In this document: piece by piece, positions 1 to 8,850 of the stretch | How positions within the stretch are numbered: the stretch's first letter is position 1 | How the letters are laid out: each line of letters begins with the position of its first letter | NCBI GenBank assembly: GCA_036960605.1 | Contig: JBALXI010000002.1 | Span: 1 to 64,000, forward strand | Direction of reading: 5' to 3' | Length of the DNA: 64,000 nucleotides | DNA from: Oleispira sp036960605 | GTDB lineage: Bacteria > Pseudomonadota > Gammaproteobacteria > Pseudomonadales > Oceanobacteraceae | Notes under the pieces: generated by a model | Told to the model about the DNA's origin: nothing | Database searches by the model: none | The model's input: only the letters and a program-made list of their open reading frames with translations | Translations under genes and position numbers: made by a program

Positions 1-424
1 CGATAAGCACGTTAACCCTTTTGCTGCAGATAAGGTGAAGTACACCATTACTGCCGCGAACTATAAGGATTACAGCGCCACCCCATACCAACAGTTGGCC
101 AAAATTTGGGCCTAGGCCGCTCATTTGTAGCATCAGCATTTCGATGACCTTGGTGCGCTTTAGCAGGTCTTTTGGTAGCAAGGTGCCTGACTTCTCGGCT
201 AGGTAATACAGTATGGCGCCCGACTCGCTGACGATCACTTCGCCGTCTTTTAATAGCGGGATCTTCTGGTTGGGGTTCATGGCGGTAAATTCTGGACTTG
301 TATTCGCGCCGTCGTTTAAGCCTTTATGAACGGTGTATTGTAGGCCTAGTTCTTCGAGTGCGATGGATATCTTTAGGCCGTTGGGGGTTGCGTCTGTGTA
401 TAAGTCGATGGTGGCTGTGTTCAT
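1..424 (-). pseudogene. Glutathione S-transferase, N-terminal part only (broken or partial)
   Basis: The first ~105 codons from the ATG at 424 read as a glutathione S-transferase: a thioredoxin-fold start (TIDLYTDATPNGLKISIALEELG), the cis-proline segment NPNQKIPLL, the glutathione-binding ESGAILYYLAE, and the start of the helical domain with LGPNFGQ. The frame stays open to the window edge, but after about position 95 the predicted residues no longer resemble the GST helical domain, and the other two frames on this strand hit stops. I infer that the 3' half has been replaced by a rearrangement near position 85-100. It is divergent from the LysR gene at 589, a common GST/regulator layout. The alternative is a very diverged C-terminus. 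Confidence 0.65.
2..115 (+). CDS. 3' end of an unidentified gene (last 37 codons)
   Basis: A frame open from the window edge ends at TAG 113-115 and encodes a plausible C-terminus (…FAADKVKYTITAANY…). It overlaps the anomalous end of the GST frame on the other strand. Its last ~8 codons are antisense to the conserved GST segment GPNFGQ, as expected if a foreign gene fragment was joined to the GST at this point. I do not recognise the family. It may be chance open frame. Confidence 0.3.
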   Translation, partial: DKHVNPFAADKVKYTITAANYKDYSATPYQQLAKIWA

Positions 425-588
425 AATAAGTCTCTCTAATGGGTGGCGGTTGCTTAAGGTTGATCAAAGTATACGGGGTGCGTTTTTATTGAATAGATCA
501 CAATTATGCGTTTACTTGTCGCAATTATGCAGATAGCTTCTGAGTATGATTTTGAGAAGATGCAGCAGGCTTGGGGAAAGGAGGGTGT

Positions 589-1482
589 ATGAATTGGGAT
601 GATATTAAGATCTTTCTGGCCATCGCGAAGATGGGTGGTTTGAAGAAGGCGGCGAAGGTATTGGGTATTCATCATTCTTCGTGTGCGCGCAGAATTAATA
701 CGCTGGAACACGATTTGGGGATTCAGTTGTTTGATCGTCTACCCAGTGGTTATGCATTAACCCAGGGCGGTGAGCAGTTGTTGCGTTCGTCGCAGCAGAT
801 TCAAGAGGGGTTTAATGCCATAGATCGTGATGTGTTGGGTAAGGACTTACGCATTGAGGGGGATTTGTGTTTAACCCTCACTAATGGTTTGGCGTGTCAT
901 TTGTTGATGCCCGATCTTAATGAGTTTATGCAGCGCTACCCTGATATTAATTTGAAGATTGAGATGACGTATGGCGTGCGTGATTTGGCGAGTAGGGAGG
1001 CGGATGTTGCTATTCGCCATGTTGATAATCCCCCCGATTCGTTAACCGGTAAACGTGTTGGCCGTATTAGTGAAAGCGCGTATGCCAGTAAGGTGTATCT
1101 GGCCGAGCATGATGTGGTGAACCAGCCCGAGGATTGTCATTGGCTGGGTTGGGGTGATGCGCGTACGTCAGAATCTAAGCATTTAAAGTGGGCGGGGAAA
1201 GATCAATACCCAAGCGTGCCGGTGAGGGGTGATATGTATTCTGATGTGTTGCAGTTGGCGGCGGTTAAGGGGCATATGGGGATTGGGTCGTTACCGTGTT
1301 ATTTGGGCGATGCTGACCCTGATTTGGTGAGGCTGCCGAATGTTAAGGCGGTGCCTTCTGAATGGTTGTGGGTATTAGCGCATAAGGGGATGGCGAAGAA
1401 TGCGCGGGTGCGGGCGTTGATTGATTTTTTGGCTGAGGTGTTTGTGAAGCATGAGGGGTTGTTGGGTGGGAAAGTCACGTAA
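589..1482 (+). CDS. LysR-family transcriptional regulator
   Basis: A 297-residue LysR regulator. The N-terminal winged helix-turn-helix (residues ~1-65) contains GGLKKAAKVLGIHHSSCARRINTLE and the recognition-helix pattern followed by GIQLFDR and LTQGGEQLL. The remainder matches a LysR substrate-binding effector domain in length (VTLNG-like core, DVAIRH, GIGSLPCYLG). A longer frame begins at a TTG at 571, but AAAGGAGGG at 577-585 sits at ideal spacing before the ATG at 589, so I use 589. It is divergent from the broken GST gene, 164 bp away. Members of this subfamily often control the divergent gene, but the effector is unknown. Confidence 0.9.
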   Translation: MNWDDIKIFLAIAKMGGLKKAAKVLGIHHSSCARRINTLEHDLGIQLFDRLPSGYALTQGGEQLLRSSQQIQEGFNAIDRDVLGKDLRIEGDLCLTLTNGLACHLLMPDLNEFMQRYPDINLKIEMTYGVRDLASREADVAIRHVDNPPDSLTGKRVGRISESAYASKVYLAEHDVVNQPEDCHWLGWGDARTSESKHLKWAGKDQYPSVPVRGDMYSDVLQLAAVKGHMGIGSLPCYLGDADPDLVRLPNVKAVPSEWLWVLAHKGMAKNARVRALIDFLAEVFVKHEGLLGGKVT

Positions 1483-1514
1483 AGATCTAGCAGCAGGCCC
1501 GATCTAGGTTATAT

Positions 1515-1540
1515 TATAATCGACAGGTGATGCGCATCAC
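1515..1540 (+). promoter_or_regulatory. higA promoter with perfect 14-bp palindromic operator
   Basis: A consensus -10 box TATAAT is at 1515-1520. It is followed at 1527-1540 by GTGATGCGCATCAC, a perfect 14-bp palindrome lying where transcription would start. HigA-type antitoxins repress their own promoter through palindromes, so autoregulation of the gene at 1618 is the likely role. No clear -35 element is visible. Confidence 0.55.
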
Positions 1541-1617
1541 GCTACATTTACGACATTAGATACCACACAAAAAATTGATGGTAATACGTGCATTCTAAAT
1601 TATGAGGACTACCACTA

Positions 1618-1911
1618 ATGAATATGCATAATCCGCCACATCCCGGTGAGTTTATTTATGACGTTTATTTAGAGCCTGCTGGTTTTAGCTGTCGTTATTT
1701 AGCAAAGCAACTAGATGTTGCATCATCTACTTTAAATAGGGTGCTGAAGGGACAAAGTGCGATATCTCCAGAGATGGCATTGCGCTTGTCTAAAGCTATT
1801 GGCAGAACACCTGAGAGTTGGTTATCTATGCAAGATAACTATGATCTTTGGCATGCCGAAAAAAATGTTAATTTGGCCAATGTGCATGTAGTTAATTTCG
1901 CAGCGGCATAA
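1618..1911 (+). CDS. higA: HigA-family antitoxin (XRE helix-turn-helix), orphan
   Basis: A 97-residue protein with the HigA signature: N-terminal HPGEFIYDVYLEPAGFSCRYLAKQLDVASSTLNRVLKG (Xre helix-turn-helix at residues ~22-45) and GRTPESWLSMQDNYDLW near the C-terminus. HigA neutralises the HigB mRNA interferase and represses the operon. Here only 135 bp separate it from the upstream LysR gene and neither strand encodes a ~90-residue HigB, so the antitoxin is solitary. ATGAGGAC at 1601-1608 provides the ribosome site before ATG 1618. Solitary HigA proteins may act as ordinary repressors or as remnants of a lost toxin-antitoxin pair. Confidence 0.88.
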   Translation: MNMHNPPHPGEFIYDVYLEPAGFSCRYLAKQLDVASSTLNRVLKGQSAISPEMALRLSKAIGRTPESWLSMQDNYDLWHAEKNVNLANVHVVNFAAA

Positions 1912-2009
1912 AAAATATGTCGAATAGAAAAAGATTACATTAATGTCTCTCAAGTATTCCGCTGAGAGACATGTGGGGATGGCGAATAAAAATGAACTAG
2001 TTACACTTT

Positions 2010-4343
2010 TTAGAAGTTGTAAGTAGCTCTTGCACCTATTACGCGTGGGTCAGTCAAACGCACTGCGGGTGTGCCATTTGCTGCTTGTAAGTTGTTATGA
2101 GACTCATAAGTTCGATCGAATACATTTTTAACATACAGCTCGAATTTTAAATCTTTAATTTCATATCCGCCGTTTATATTAACCAGAGTACGCGCCGTTA
2201 ATTTTTTATCATTGGCAACATCTGAATACGACTCGCCTTGATAATTCATTGAGGTGTTTACAAAGAAGCCATTAAAACTTTGGTAGTTAATGCCGGTCAT
2301 TGCTGTGTGCTCTGGCGCAAAGGTAAATGCATTGCCACTATAGTCTTCAGCACCATCTGCAGATTTGAAGTCTTTGTATTCCGTTTTTGAAAGTGCACCG
2401 CCTACATAGACGTCGAGTGTTTCCGTTAAGATATAATCGAAACTCACTTCGGCACCATAGAGTTCTGATCTTCCTGAGTTTTCGGTAATGGTGAAGGCAG
2501 AGCTAGTGGTTCCTGGTTCTTGGATAGCGACTTGTTGATCTTTCCAATCGCTATAATAGACGTTGGCATTTAATAAACCGCGGCCGTCTAATAGTTCTGA
2601 GCGAAGAGCAAATTCGTAATTCCATAGCTCTTCTTGATCAAAGTCGTTTACACCATTCAATAGCGTCAATTCAGAGCCGCCTGAGCGATAACTTTTCTTC
2701 GCAAAGAAGCTCGTCGTTACATCATCATTCCAGCGATAAGTAATGCCGGCATGGGGAAGTATGTTGTTAAAGTTTTTGCTTTTATCCGTTTCAGGAACAT
2801 TCTGGGTGAAAGAGGCTAATTGAGCGTTAGCAACACCAATAATATAATCCAGAGTGATTGGTCCAAGTCCTAGGTCTGCCGTTCCTAGTGGAGCACCTAG
2901 AGGCGCAGGAAGAGTGCTTGAGCTAATTGAGTTAGAGCCTGTTGAATATTCTTTTTTCTCTTCGTCGTAGCGTGCGCCGAAGCTGGCTGTCCAGTTATCA
3001 GCAAAATCAACTTCCCATTCACTGAATACAGCCCAGCTTGTGGTATCAACGTTTGTGAATCCTGTTTGCTCTGTTCCATAAAACGCAGGGTAAAGAGCGG
3101 GTAACGTTCCAGAAGCGCCAAACTGGGTTAAGTCAATTGGGTTGGTTAGAAATAGGCCTAAAGGGAAATCAATGTTTTGGGCACTGGCGAAACCATCAAA
3201 TTGTGTGACCAGGTTAAGATCATTATTCGCGATCTGTTTGTTCTTCGCTTCGATACTGGTGTAATACACCCCTGTGCTTCCACGCACGGTTTCTGAATTA
3301 AAGTTTAAACGTAGCTCTTGCGACCAGTTGGTATCTTCATTCTCTTGGATAACAGTACCGCCGCCATTGCCATAGGCTAGGGCGCTTAAATCGGTATCGC
3401 TCAGACGATCACGTTCACCATCTTGGTATGCACTGATACTTTTTAATGCCCAGCTATCATTGATTTTTAAATCAAGGTTGAACGAGGCTAAATCTGCTTT
3501 GGTTTTGAATACCGCATCGGCATCGTTTGTCGATTTACGATCGTCTTTATCAAAGTCACCTAGTAGTACTCGGCTATCACCATATTCATTTTCTAGGTGT
3601 TGATATGAAAGCACCATTCTTAGGTCGTCGCTAGGTTCCAAGAGCCACTTCAAGCGATAGGCCGAGTTCTTATTGCCACCATAATCTTTTTCGTTGCGCG
3701 TTATGTTATCGATAAAACCGTCTGATTGATTTTGTTCGGCTGATAGGCGTAATGCAGAAACACCTTCCACTAGATTGATGTTCGCAACACCTTTATATTC
3801 TTGCTGGCCATAAGTACCAACACCCAGTCTGATTTTTCCTTCATTGGCATAGACAGGGTCATTGGTATTCACGATGATTGCGCCAGCCAACGCGTTGCGG
3901 CCGAGGTTGGTGGACTGTGGGCCTCTTAATATTTCTACTTGTGATACGTCCCATAATTGGCCAACGGCTTCACTTTTAACCCAGCCTGAAGTGGTTACTC
4001 CGTCTATCACCACCGATGCAAGGTCGCCGCGGTTAGGCTGAATTGCCCCATCACTGCTGCGCACGCCACGAATTCGGAATCCAAATTGATCACCGCTAAT
4101 GCCTGGTGTTTGTTGAATGACATCTGACAAACCCGTTAGGTTTCGAGCTTCAAGTTCTTCTTGGGTAATTACCACGACGCTTTCTTTGGTGTCTTGTAAT
4201 GAGCGCTCTAGCTTCTGACCTGTTACGAAAACGGTATCCAGCTTCTTCGCAGCGTTATCGATAGCAGCTTCTTCGGCGATAACAGCAGTACTGGCGATGC
4301 TAATGGCTAAGGCCAGGCTGTTTTTAAGGAGTTGATTTCCCAT
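2010..4343 (-). CDS. TonB-dependent outer-membrane receptor (siderophore type)
   Basis: A 777-residue outer-membrane receptor. There is a signal peptide (residues ~1-23, ending STAVIA-EEA), a TonB-box-like stretch LDTVFVTG, a plug domain (SVVVITQEELEARNLTGLSDVIQQTPGI…FRIRGVRSSDG; ~45-165), and a long beta barrel ending in aromatic YNF as expected for BAM-dependent insertion. The family imports ferric siderophores or similar ligands using TonB energy. A Fur-like box 80-105 bp upstream of the start supports an iron-linked role. The ligand cannot be told from sequence. No ABC transporter lies nearby, so periplasmic handling must be encoded elsewhere. Confidence 0.93.
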   Translation of the reverse strand: MGNQLLKNSLALAISIASTAVIAEEAAIDNAAKKLDTVFVTGQKLERSLQDTKESVVVITQEELEARNLTGLSDVIQQTPGISGDQFGFRIRGVRSSDGAIQPNRGDLASVVIDGVTTSGWVKSEAVGQLWDVSQVEILRGPQSTNLGRNALAGAIIVNTNDPVYANEGKIRLGVGTYGQQEYKGVANINLVEGVSALRLSAEQNQSDGFIDNITRNEKDYGGNKNSAYRLKWLLEPSDDLRMVLSYQHLENEYGDSRVLLGDFDKDDRKSTNDADAVFKTKADLASFNLDLKINDSWALKSISAYQDGERDRLSDTDLSALAYGNGGGTVIQENEDTNWSQELRLNFNSETVRGSTGVYYTSIEAKNKQIANNDLNLVTQFDGFASAQNIDFPLGLFLTNPIDLTQFGASGTLPALYPAFYGTEQTGFTNVDTTSWAVFSEWEVDFADNWTASFGARYDEEKKEYSTGSNSISSSTLPAPLGAPLGTADLGLGPITLDYIIGVANAQLASFTQNVPETDKSKNFNNILPHAGITYRWNDDVTTSFFAKKSYRSGGSELTLLNGVNDFDQEELWNYEFALRSELLDGRGLLNANVYYSDWKDQQVAIQEPGTTSSAFTITENSGRSELYGAEVSFDYILTETLDVYVGGALSKTEYKDFKSADGAEDYSGNAFTFAPEHTAMTGINYQSFNGFFVNTSMNYQGESYSDVANDKKLTARTLVNINGGYEIKDLKFELYVKNVFDRTYESHNNLQAANGTPAVRLTDPRVIGARATYNF

Positions 4344-4423
4344 GTTGAGAATCCTTGCATTGGGTTAGTGAATGATTGAAGACGTTCAATCTTTATTTCT
4401 GGGCGCCAACTTAATTGAATTGT

Positions 4424-4447
4424 AATGATATTGCAAATCATTCTCAT
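4424..4447 (-). promoter_or_regulatory. Fur-box-like operator for the TonB receptor
   Basis: Read toward the receptor, the site is AATGAGAATGATTTGC followed by AATATCATT. This overlaps the classical Fur pattern of GATAAT/ATTATC hexamers. It lies about 80-105 bp upstream of the receptor start. Iron-dependent repression is inferred. Confidence 0.6.
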
Positions 4448-4586
4448 TCATGGGTATTATTTTGAGAAGGTTTTAGGTGGGAAGGGTTTGCGTTGAAATT
4501 TTTAAGGCAGGATGTATAGTTCGTTTTAATCTACCTGCCAAGGGCTCAATGTGCAGGTTTATCTAGTTTAAATTGAAAGGAATCGA

Positions 4587-5084
4587 ATGAAACTATCTAA
4601 TCTAGCTTTAACTCTCATCAGTACTCTGACAACTATTTTATTGCTAAGCGCCTGCAGCAACTCCTCTCAAGTCGATAGCGATGGCTTCACCACTATTGAG
4701 ATCTCTGATAGTGATTTTTCAAACGATTATCCTGCTGTTTGGTTTGCACCTGAAACAATGGAAATAATATCAATCGATGGCGCTCGCCGTCCTCCTGTTG
4801 GCGGTGGCTTTCAGATATGGATTGAACCAAAAGATCCTGAATTCTCAGTGGTTAGATCTCGAGAAAGTGCGAAAGGTATGCGAGGGTTTCAACTTGAAGA
4901 GCAAGCTGAAGGAGAAGGTCGTTTAACTACGGGTATTAGAGGCAGCCATTTGTACATACTACCTGCTTATTTTACCTATCATGATGGTGTTAATAAATAT
5001 GAGCTTGTAGTGCTAGCTTTTGATAAGGAAGAGGAAGAAATCACTTTTAAATGGCGTGCTAAAACGGTGCTAGTTAAACAGTAG
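4587..5084 (+). CDS. Hypothetical small lipoprotein
   Basis: A 165-residue protein with a lipoprotein signal: KLSNLALTLISTLTTILLLSAC, with the lipobox LSAC placing the lipidated cysteine at residue 23. The mature part is acidic and hydrophilic, probably a single small beta-rich domain (SDGFTTIEISDSDFSNDYPAVWFAP, EITFKWRAKTVLVK). AAAGGAATCGA before the ATG at 4587 gives a ribosome site. I do not recognise the family. It is followed by its own terminator-like hairpin and by the large AT-rich gene at 5228, which shares its low GC. Confidence 0.75.
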   Translation: MKLSNLALTLISTLTTILLLSACSNSSQVDSDGFTTIEISDSDFSNDYPAVWFAPETMEIISIDGARRPPVGGGFQIWIEPKDPEFSVVRSRESAKGMRGFQLEEQAEGEGRLTTGIRGSHLYILPAYFTYHDGVNKYELVVLAFDKEEEEITFKWRAKTVLVKQ

Positions 5085-5122
5085 GAAAAGCGCTAAAAAT
5101 GGAATCGTGAATATGGTAAAAA

Positions 5123-5157
5123 CCTAGGTCAATTATTAATTAAGCTAGGCTTTTTTT
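5123..5157 (+). terminator. Intrinsic terminator after the lipoprotein gene
   Basis: CCTAG at 5123-5127 pairs with CTAGG at 5145-5149, with AATTA/TAATT extending the stem inside, followed by seven T residues at 5151-5157. Confidence 0.6.
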
Positions 5158-5227
5158 GTGCTAATTTTATTTGTTGTGCTTTTGGTTTTATGTCTTGTGT
5201 AAAATATAAAAACGGATTTAAAAAGTC

Positions 5228-8200
5228 ATGAATGTTGTAAAAAAACCTGTCTCAGGTATTAAAAAATCTCTAGTGGGCATGCTTGTAATGGCAGTGATAA
5301 TTGTAATTGTCATGTTAAATTTTAATGTAGTTAGAGGTATCCTAGAAGGTATTCTTAACGATTCCAGAGCGCCCAAGTTGCTCGAAAGTGGAGAGTATCA
5401 AATATATACTTCTGATTACACTCAGGAGCAGTGGGACCATCCTGATTTTTTAGATGAGCCTAGGCTAAATTTTACTTTAAAGCGCGCTGTTGATAAATCC
5501 GATGATTCAATCGGTTACAGAGTAGAGTCTGAGGTTGGCATATATTCAATGCGGTTAAATGGGACTGATTTTAGAACTGTTCTATCGGCTTCAGAACTTA
5601 AAGAGTTGCAAGGTTCGGAATGGAGTCGATCTAAGCGAATCGGACTTATGAAACGATCGCACGACAACCGATACATCGCTTTCACGGATGATGATGCTTA
5701 TAACCAGGATTTATTCATAATTGATCTAGAAGAAAAGACAAGCGAAAAAGTTGGGAGTATTAAAAGAGGTCAGTTCTCATGGATGTTGAATGAAAATAAA
5801 GTAGTATTCTTAGATTCTAAGTATAAGTTATCTGTATATGATTTTGAAAGTAAAGAAATTATAGAAATAGGCGGTAGGTTTAGATCGACTAAGTCAATAA
5901 AAAGATTTGAATACTATGCTGATTTAAACAAAATAATTATATTTAATAGTCGTGCAAATGTTCATAATTTCAGAACAGGTGGTTTGCTGGAGCGGTCACC
6001 AAAAGAGTATTATTATGGCTCACAGTCTTCTCATCCTTTGTATCGAATGACTCAGAATAAATATAATAATAATTATTCAACGAAAGGAACTCTATCTTTT
6101 TATCGTCAGGGTGAGCCAAGGGATCAGGTTGAGTTGAAATACAGTATGGATAGAGAACGCCAATATGTTGATTTCGGACCTGAAAAAATCTACAGCCTAA
6201 AAAGTGGTGGTGTTCAGCTTGATGCAATTTACGATAAAACTCGTAGGCTTTATAGATTTGGTAAGTTTTGGTCAGCGCGTGCATTAAGTTTAACTAACTT
6301 TACACTAGAAAATTATTCAAAATATAATTGTAATATTTACCGAACACGAACTTCAATTGAATTCGATTTTTGTGATTCTAATAGTAGTTGGGATCATAGC
6401 AAAAAAAGATTGCCTTATGGAGACGAAATTCATATGGCTGCGAAAAGTTATGAATTCAATGAAAGTAATCGTATTGCTGAAGTTGATAAAATAATTGAGT
6501 ATAAAACTAATAATGAATCTTCAGTTAGTTCTAAATATTATGAAAAATATAAGGTAGCAGAAGCAGATGTTTCTATTGAAGAAGCCACTGCCATGGTTGA
6601 AGATATTAGCACTCTATATTCACAGTCTGAATATCTTAAGGTTGCTATGAGTATAATGGCTTTAAAAAATAATACGAAATACATGGCGGTTAACAGCGAA
6701 AAGAATTCTTCTGTTTTGTCAGCGGACCAACTAATTCATGGGCTAAGTTTTTTTGATATAAATGAAGATTTGCCAAACGTTGCAATGCAGTGCTTTGCTG
6801 CCGCTGATAATCCTATAAGATTTTTATCTGAGTCATATTATCTTGGTGCAATAGATACAAACATACATTATGGAAGAAAAAGAAACGATATTAGAGAAAG
6901 TATTACAGATAAACTAAACTTTTTAGTCCCTGCATTAGTAAAAAATGGCCTGAAGCCACTAGCAAAAGAATTGGTTGAGGAGGCTCATAGCTTTGGTAGT
7001 GATCTAGTTACTTATACTGGTAAGCGTAACACAAGAGAATTTATGCGTATTTATGATCTTGTGGGTGATGCAGAAAGGCTAAAGCATGTAGTAAGAAATG
7101 TGCGAGAAGAGGCGGGTAGCTATAAATACAATACAAAAGAATATCGAGTGAAGCACGCCAAAGAGTTGGCTTCGTATTATTTGTTTCAAGGAAAAAAAGA
7201 AAAAGCTTATAAGTTATTAAATATAAGGTCCGAAGGTGAGGGGGTGTTGTCGACAATTAATTCGGGTGAGAAAAGATTCGAACACCCAGCTAATGCTGTG
7301 GCTGTAAAAATACCGGAAAAAGAATACTGGATTGAAGTTGTTAATGATGGTGGAGATGGTTCAAGTATAATAGGGAAAGGTTATCTTGAACTGGATGATT
7401 TAGAGTTACGACAAGCATTTGATGGTGATAATAGACTAATGCCCAGTAAAAAATATTGGGTTAAAATTATTAATGATGGTGGGTATGGCTACCGTTATGG
7501 GCAACATAAATATACGGCTATGTTTAATAAATTATTACATGATTATGGAGAGCAAGGAGTTAGACTTGCTAACGAAGTATTCCCACTGTATTTAAGCAAC
7601 CATTTGATTAGTGAAGAGTTGCTACTTAATTTCAAATTACACTATTTACAGCATGTGGTGGAAATAGATAAATCAAAATATCCTAAGTTACTCGAAGAGG
7701 TAGTGAAAGCTTGTGAGCAAGATAAGTGTGGTTCACGTTATAGTGATATGTCGACACTTGCACTACTGCGCCGAATATATCAAGAGCTAGGTGATGAGAA
7801 ATTGGTGGCTCATTATACCCAAAAAATGGCAGCCCTAGAAGAAGGAAGTATTGTCAATATTTCGGCAATAAATGCTTCTGATAGAAGTGTTTATTATTAT
7901 CAGGTACTAGACGAAGTTGCGAGTGCAGAAGAAGTTATAAACCACTTAGAGACTTTTGGTGGTAATCCAGAAGTATTTAAAGTGTTGGTGAAAGTGCACA
8001 ATGATGGTAGAAATGAAAAGAAGCACATGGCGTATTTAAAACAGATCATTGATCCAAAATTCTGGGATGGTATGCCAGGATTATATTTTCAAGAGATATT
8101 GCCTGAATTAACGCAAAAGGTTCAAAGGGATCAGGGTGTGATTAATAAATTAGCAAATACATCGTGTGGTTTACTATTTTCATCGTATTTTAATGACCAT

Positions 8201-8236
8201 CCTGAAGACTTATCCAAAATTAGTACTATTTTTTAA
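5228..8236 (+). CDS. Large membrane-anchored protein of unknown function
   Basis: A 1002-residue protein. There is one N-terminal membrane anchor (residues ~14-33, SLVGMLVMAVIIVIVMLNFN) with the bulk predicted outside the cytoplasm. Residues ~100-350 resemble beta-propeller or TolB-like blades (SHDNRYIAFTDDDAYNQDLFIIDLE, FSWMLNENKVVFLDSKYKLSVYDFE). The later part is helical with TPR-like spacing (KELASYYLFQGKKEKAYKLLN). Two similar units occur near residues 698 and 742: YWIEVVNDGG and YWVKIINDGG. Codon third positions are strikingly A/T-rich compared with flanking genes, suggesting horizontal origin. No enzyme motif is visible and no family is recognised. No strong Shine-Dalgarno precedes ATG 5228. 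Confidence 0.75.
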   Translation: MNVVKKPVSGIKKSLVGMLVMAVIIVIVMLNFNVVRGILEGILNDSRAPKLLESGEYQIYTSDYTQEQWDHPDFLDEPRLNFTLKRAVDKSDDSIGYRVESEVGIYSMRLNGTDFRTVLSASELKELQGSEWSRSKRIGLMKRSHDNRYIAFTDDDAYNQDLFIIDLEEKTSEKVGSIKRGQFSWMLNENKVVFLDSKYKLSVYDFESKEIIEIGGRFRSTKSIKRFEYYADLNKIIIFNSRANVHNFRTGGLLERSPKEYYYGSQSSHPLYRMTQNKYNNNYSTKGTLSFYRQGEPRDQVELKYSMDRERQYVDFGPEKIYSLKSGGVQLDAIYDKTRRLYRFGKFWSARALSLTNFTLENYSKYNCNIYRTRTSIEFDFCDSNSSWDHSKKRLPYGDEIHMAAKSYEFNESNRIAEVDKIIEYKTNNESSVSSKYYEKYKVAEADVSIEEATAMVEDISTLYSQSEYLKVAMSIMALKNNTKYMAVNSEKNSSVLSADQLIHGLSFFDINEDLPNVAMQCFAAADNPIRFLSESYYLGAIDTNIHYGRKRNDIRESITDKLNFLVPALVKNGLKPLAKELVEEAHSFGSDLVTYTGKRNTREFMRIYDLVGDAERLKHVVRNVREEAGSYKYNTKEYRVKHAKELASYYLFQGKKEKAYKLLNIRSEGEGVLSTINSGEKRFEHPANAVAVKIPEKEYWIEVVNDGGDGSSIIGKGYLELDDLELRQAFDGDNRLMPSKKYWVKIINDGGYGYRYGQHKYTAMFNKLLHDYGEQGVRLANEVFPLYLSNHLISEELLLNFKLHYLQHVVEIDKSKYPKLLEEVVKACEQDKCGSRYSDMSTLALLRRIYQELGDEKLVAHYTQKMAALEEGSIVNISAINASDRSVYYYQVLDEVASAEEVINHLETFGGNPEVFKVLVKVHNDGRNEKKHMAYLKQIIDPKFWDGMPGLYFQEILPELTQKVQRDQGVINKLANTSCGLLFSSYFNDHPEDLSKISTIF

Positions 8237-8272
8237 TACGCGATTCAACTAACAAACGCGACACCTCGTTAA

Positions 8273-8320
8273 GCAGCCATTGATGATAATGCTTTTCTCA
8301 TCATCTGGGCTGTTTTATTC
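8273..8320 (+). terminator. Intrinsic terminator after the large AT-rich gene
   Basis: CAGCC at 8274-8278 pairs with GGCTG at 8308-8312. Inside it GATGATAA faces TCATC, and TTTTATT follows the stem. Confidence 0.55.
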
Positions 8321-8382
8321 GGTGTGAATTTTGATTTTAGATGTCTTATAATTGATCAATATTTTACATCGCAGGATTAATT

Positions 8383-8835
8383 ATGGATTTACCGCTTTCA
8401 GTCAAAATATCTTTAACGTCGGCGTTTGTGTTTTTCATGCTCGCGTTAATTACTGGCGTTTGGAAATACAGCTTGATGAGCCAGTCTGAAAAAGGCCAGT
8501 CGCGGTATTATGTTGATATCGCGCACCGTTCTTCTTTTTTGTACGCCTATGCGGCTTTGTTGCTCGCGGTATTTGCTTATTTAAGTCAGTTTCCAGAATG
8601 GTTAAATACGCTGGCGGTTGTGGGTTCTGTCTTTTTCTATATGGCTGCGGTTCTTGGCTATGTCTATCAGGGCATTTTGAATAAAACCAATAATCAAATA
8701 CGCTCTTCTATCCGTAAAGAGCCTTCTTCTACGCCACTATGGCTAACGCATCTTTTCACCTTTAGTTTGATTTTTGCTGAAATTGGCGGTGCTTTGGTTT
8801 TAGGTATTGGGGCAATGCAGGCAATTTGGGTATAG
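8383..8835 (+). CDS. Hypothetical four-helix membrane protein
   Basis: A 150-residue integral membrane protein with four hydrophobic segments (about 6-26 ISLTSAFVFFMLALITGVW, 48-67 SFLYAYAALLLAVFAYL, 73-93 LNTLAVVGSVFFYMAAVLGYV, 122-148 THLFTFSLIFAEIGGALVLGIG). No catalytic motif is seen. GCAGGATTAATT precedes ATG 8383. It converges on the MarR gene with 15 bp between stops. The family is not recognised with certainty. Confidence 0.75.
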   Translation: MDLPLSVKISLTSAFVFFMLALITGVWKYSLMSQSEKGQSRYYVDIAHRSSFLYAYAALLLAVFAYLSQFPEWLNTLAVVGSVFFYMAAVLGYVYQGILNKTNNQIRSSIRKEPSSTPLWLTHLFTFSLIFAEIGGALVLGIGAMQAIWV

Positions 8836-8850
8836 ATTTTTCTGTGTTTG

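Noticed and set aside
5970..6284. A 104-codon open frame on the minus strand inside the large AT-rich gene
   Set aside because: It is wholly antisense to a longer gene, lacks a ribosome site and shows no recognisable composition or motif.
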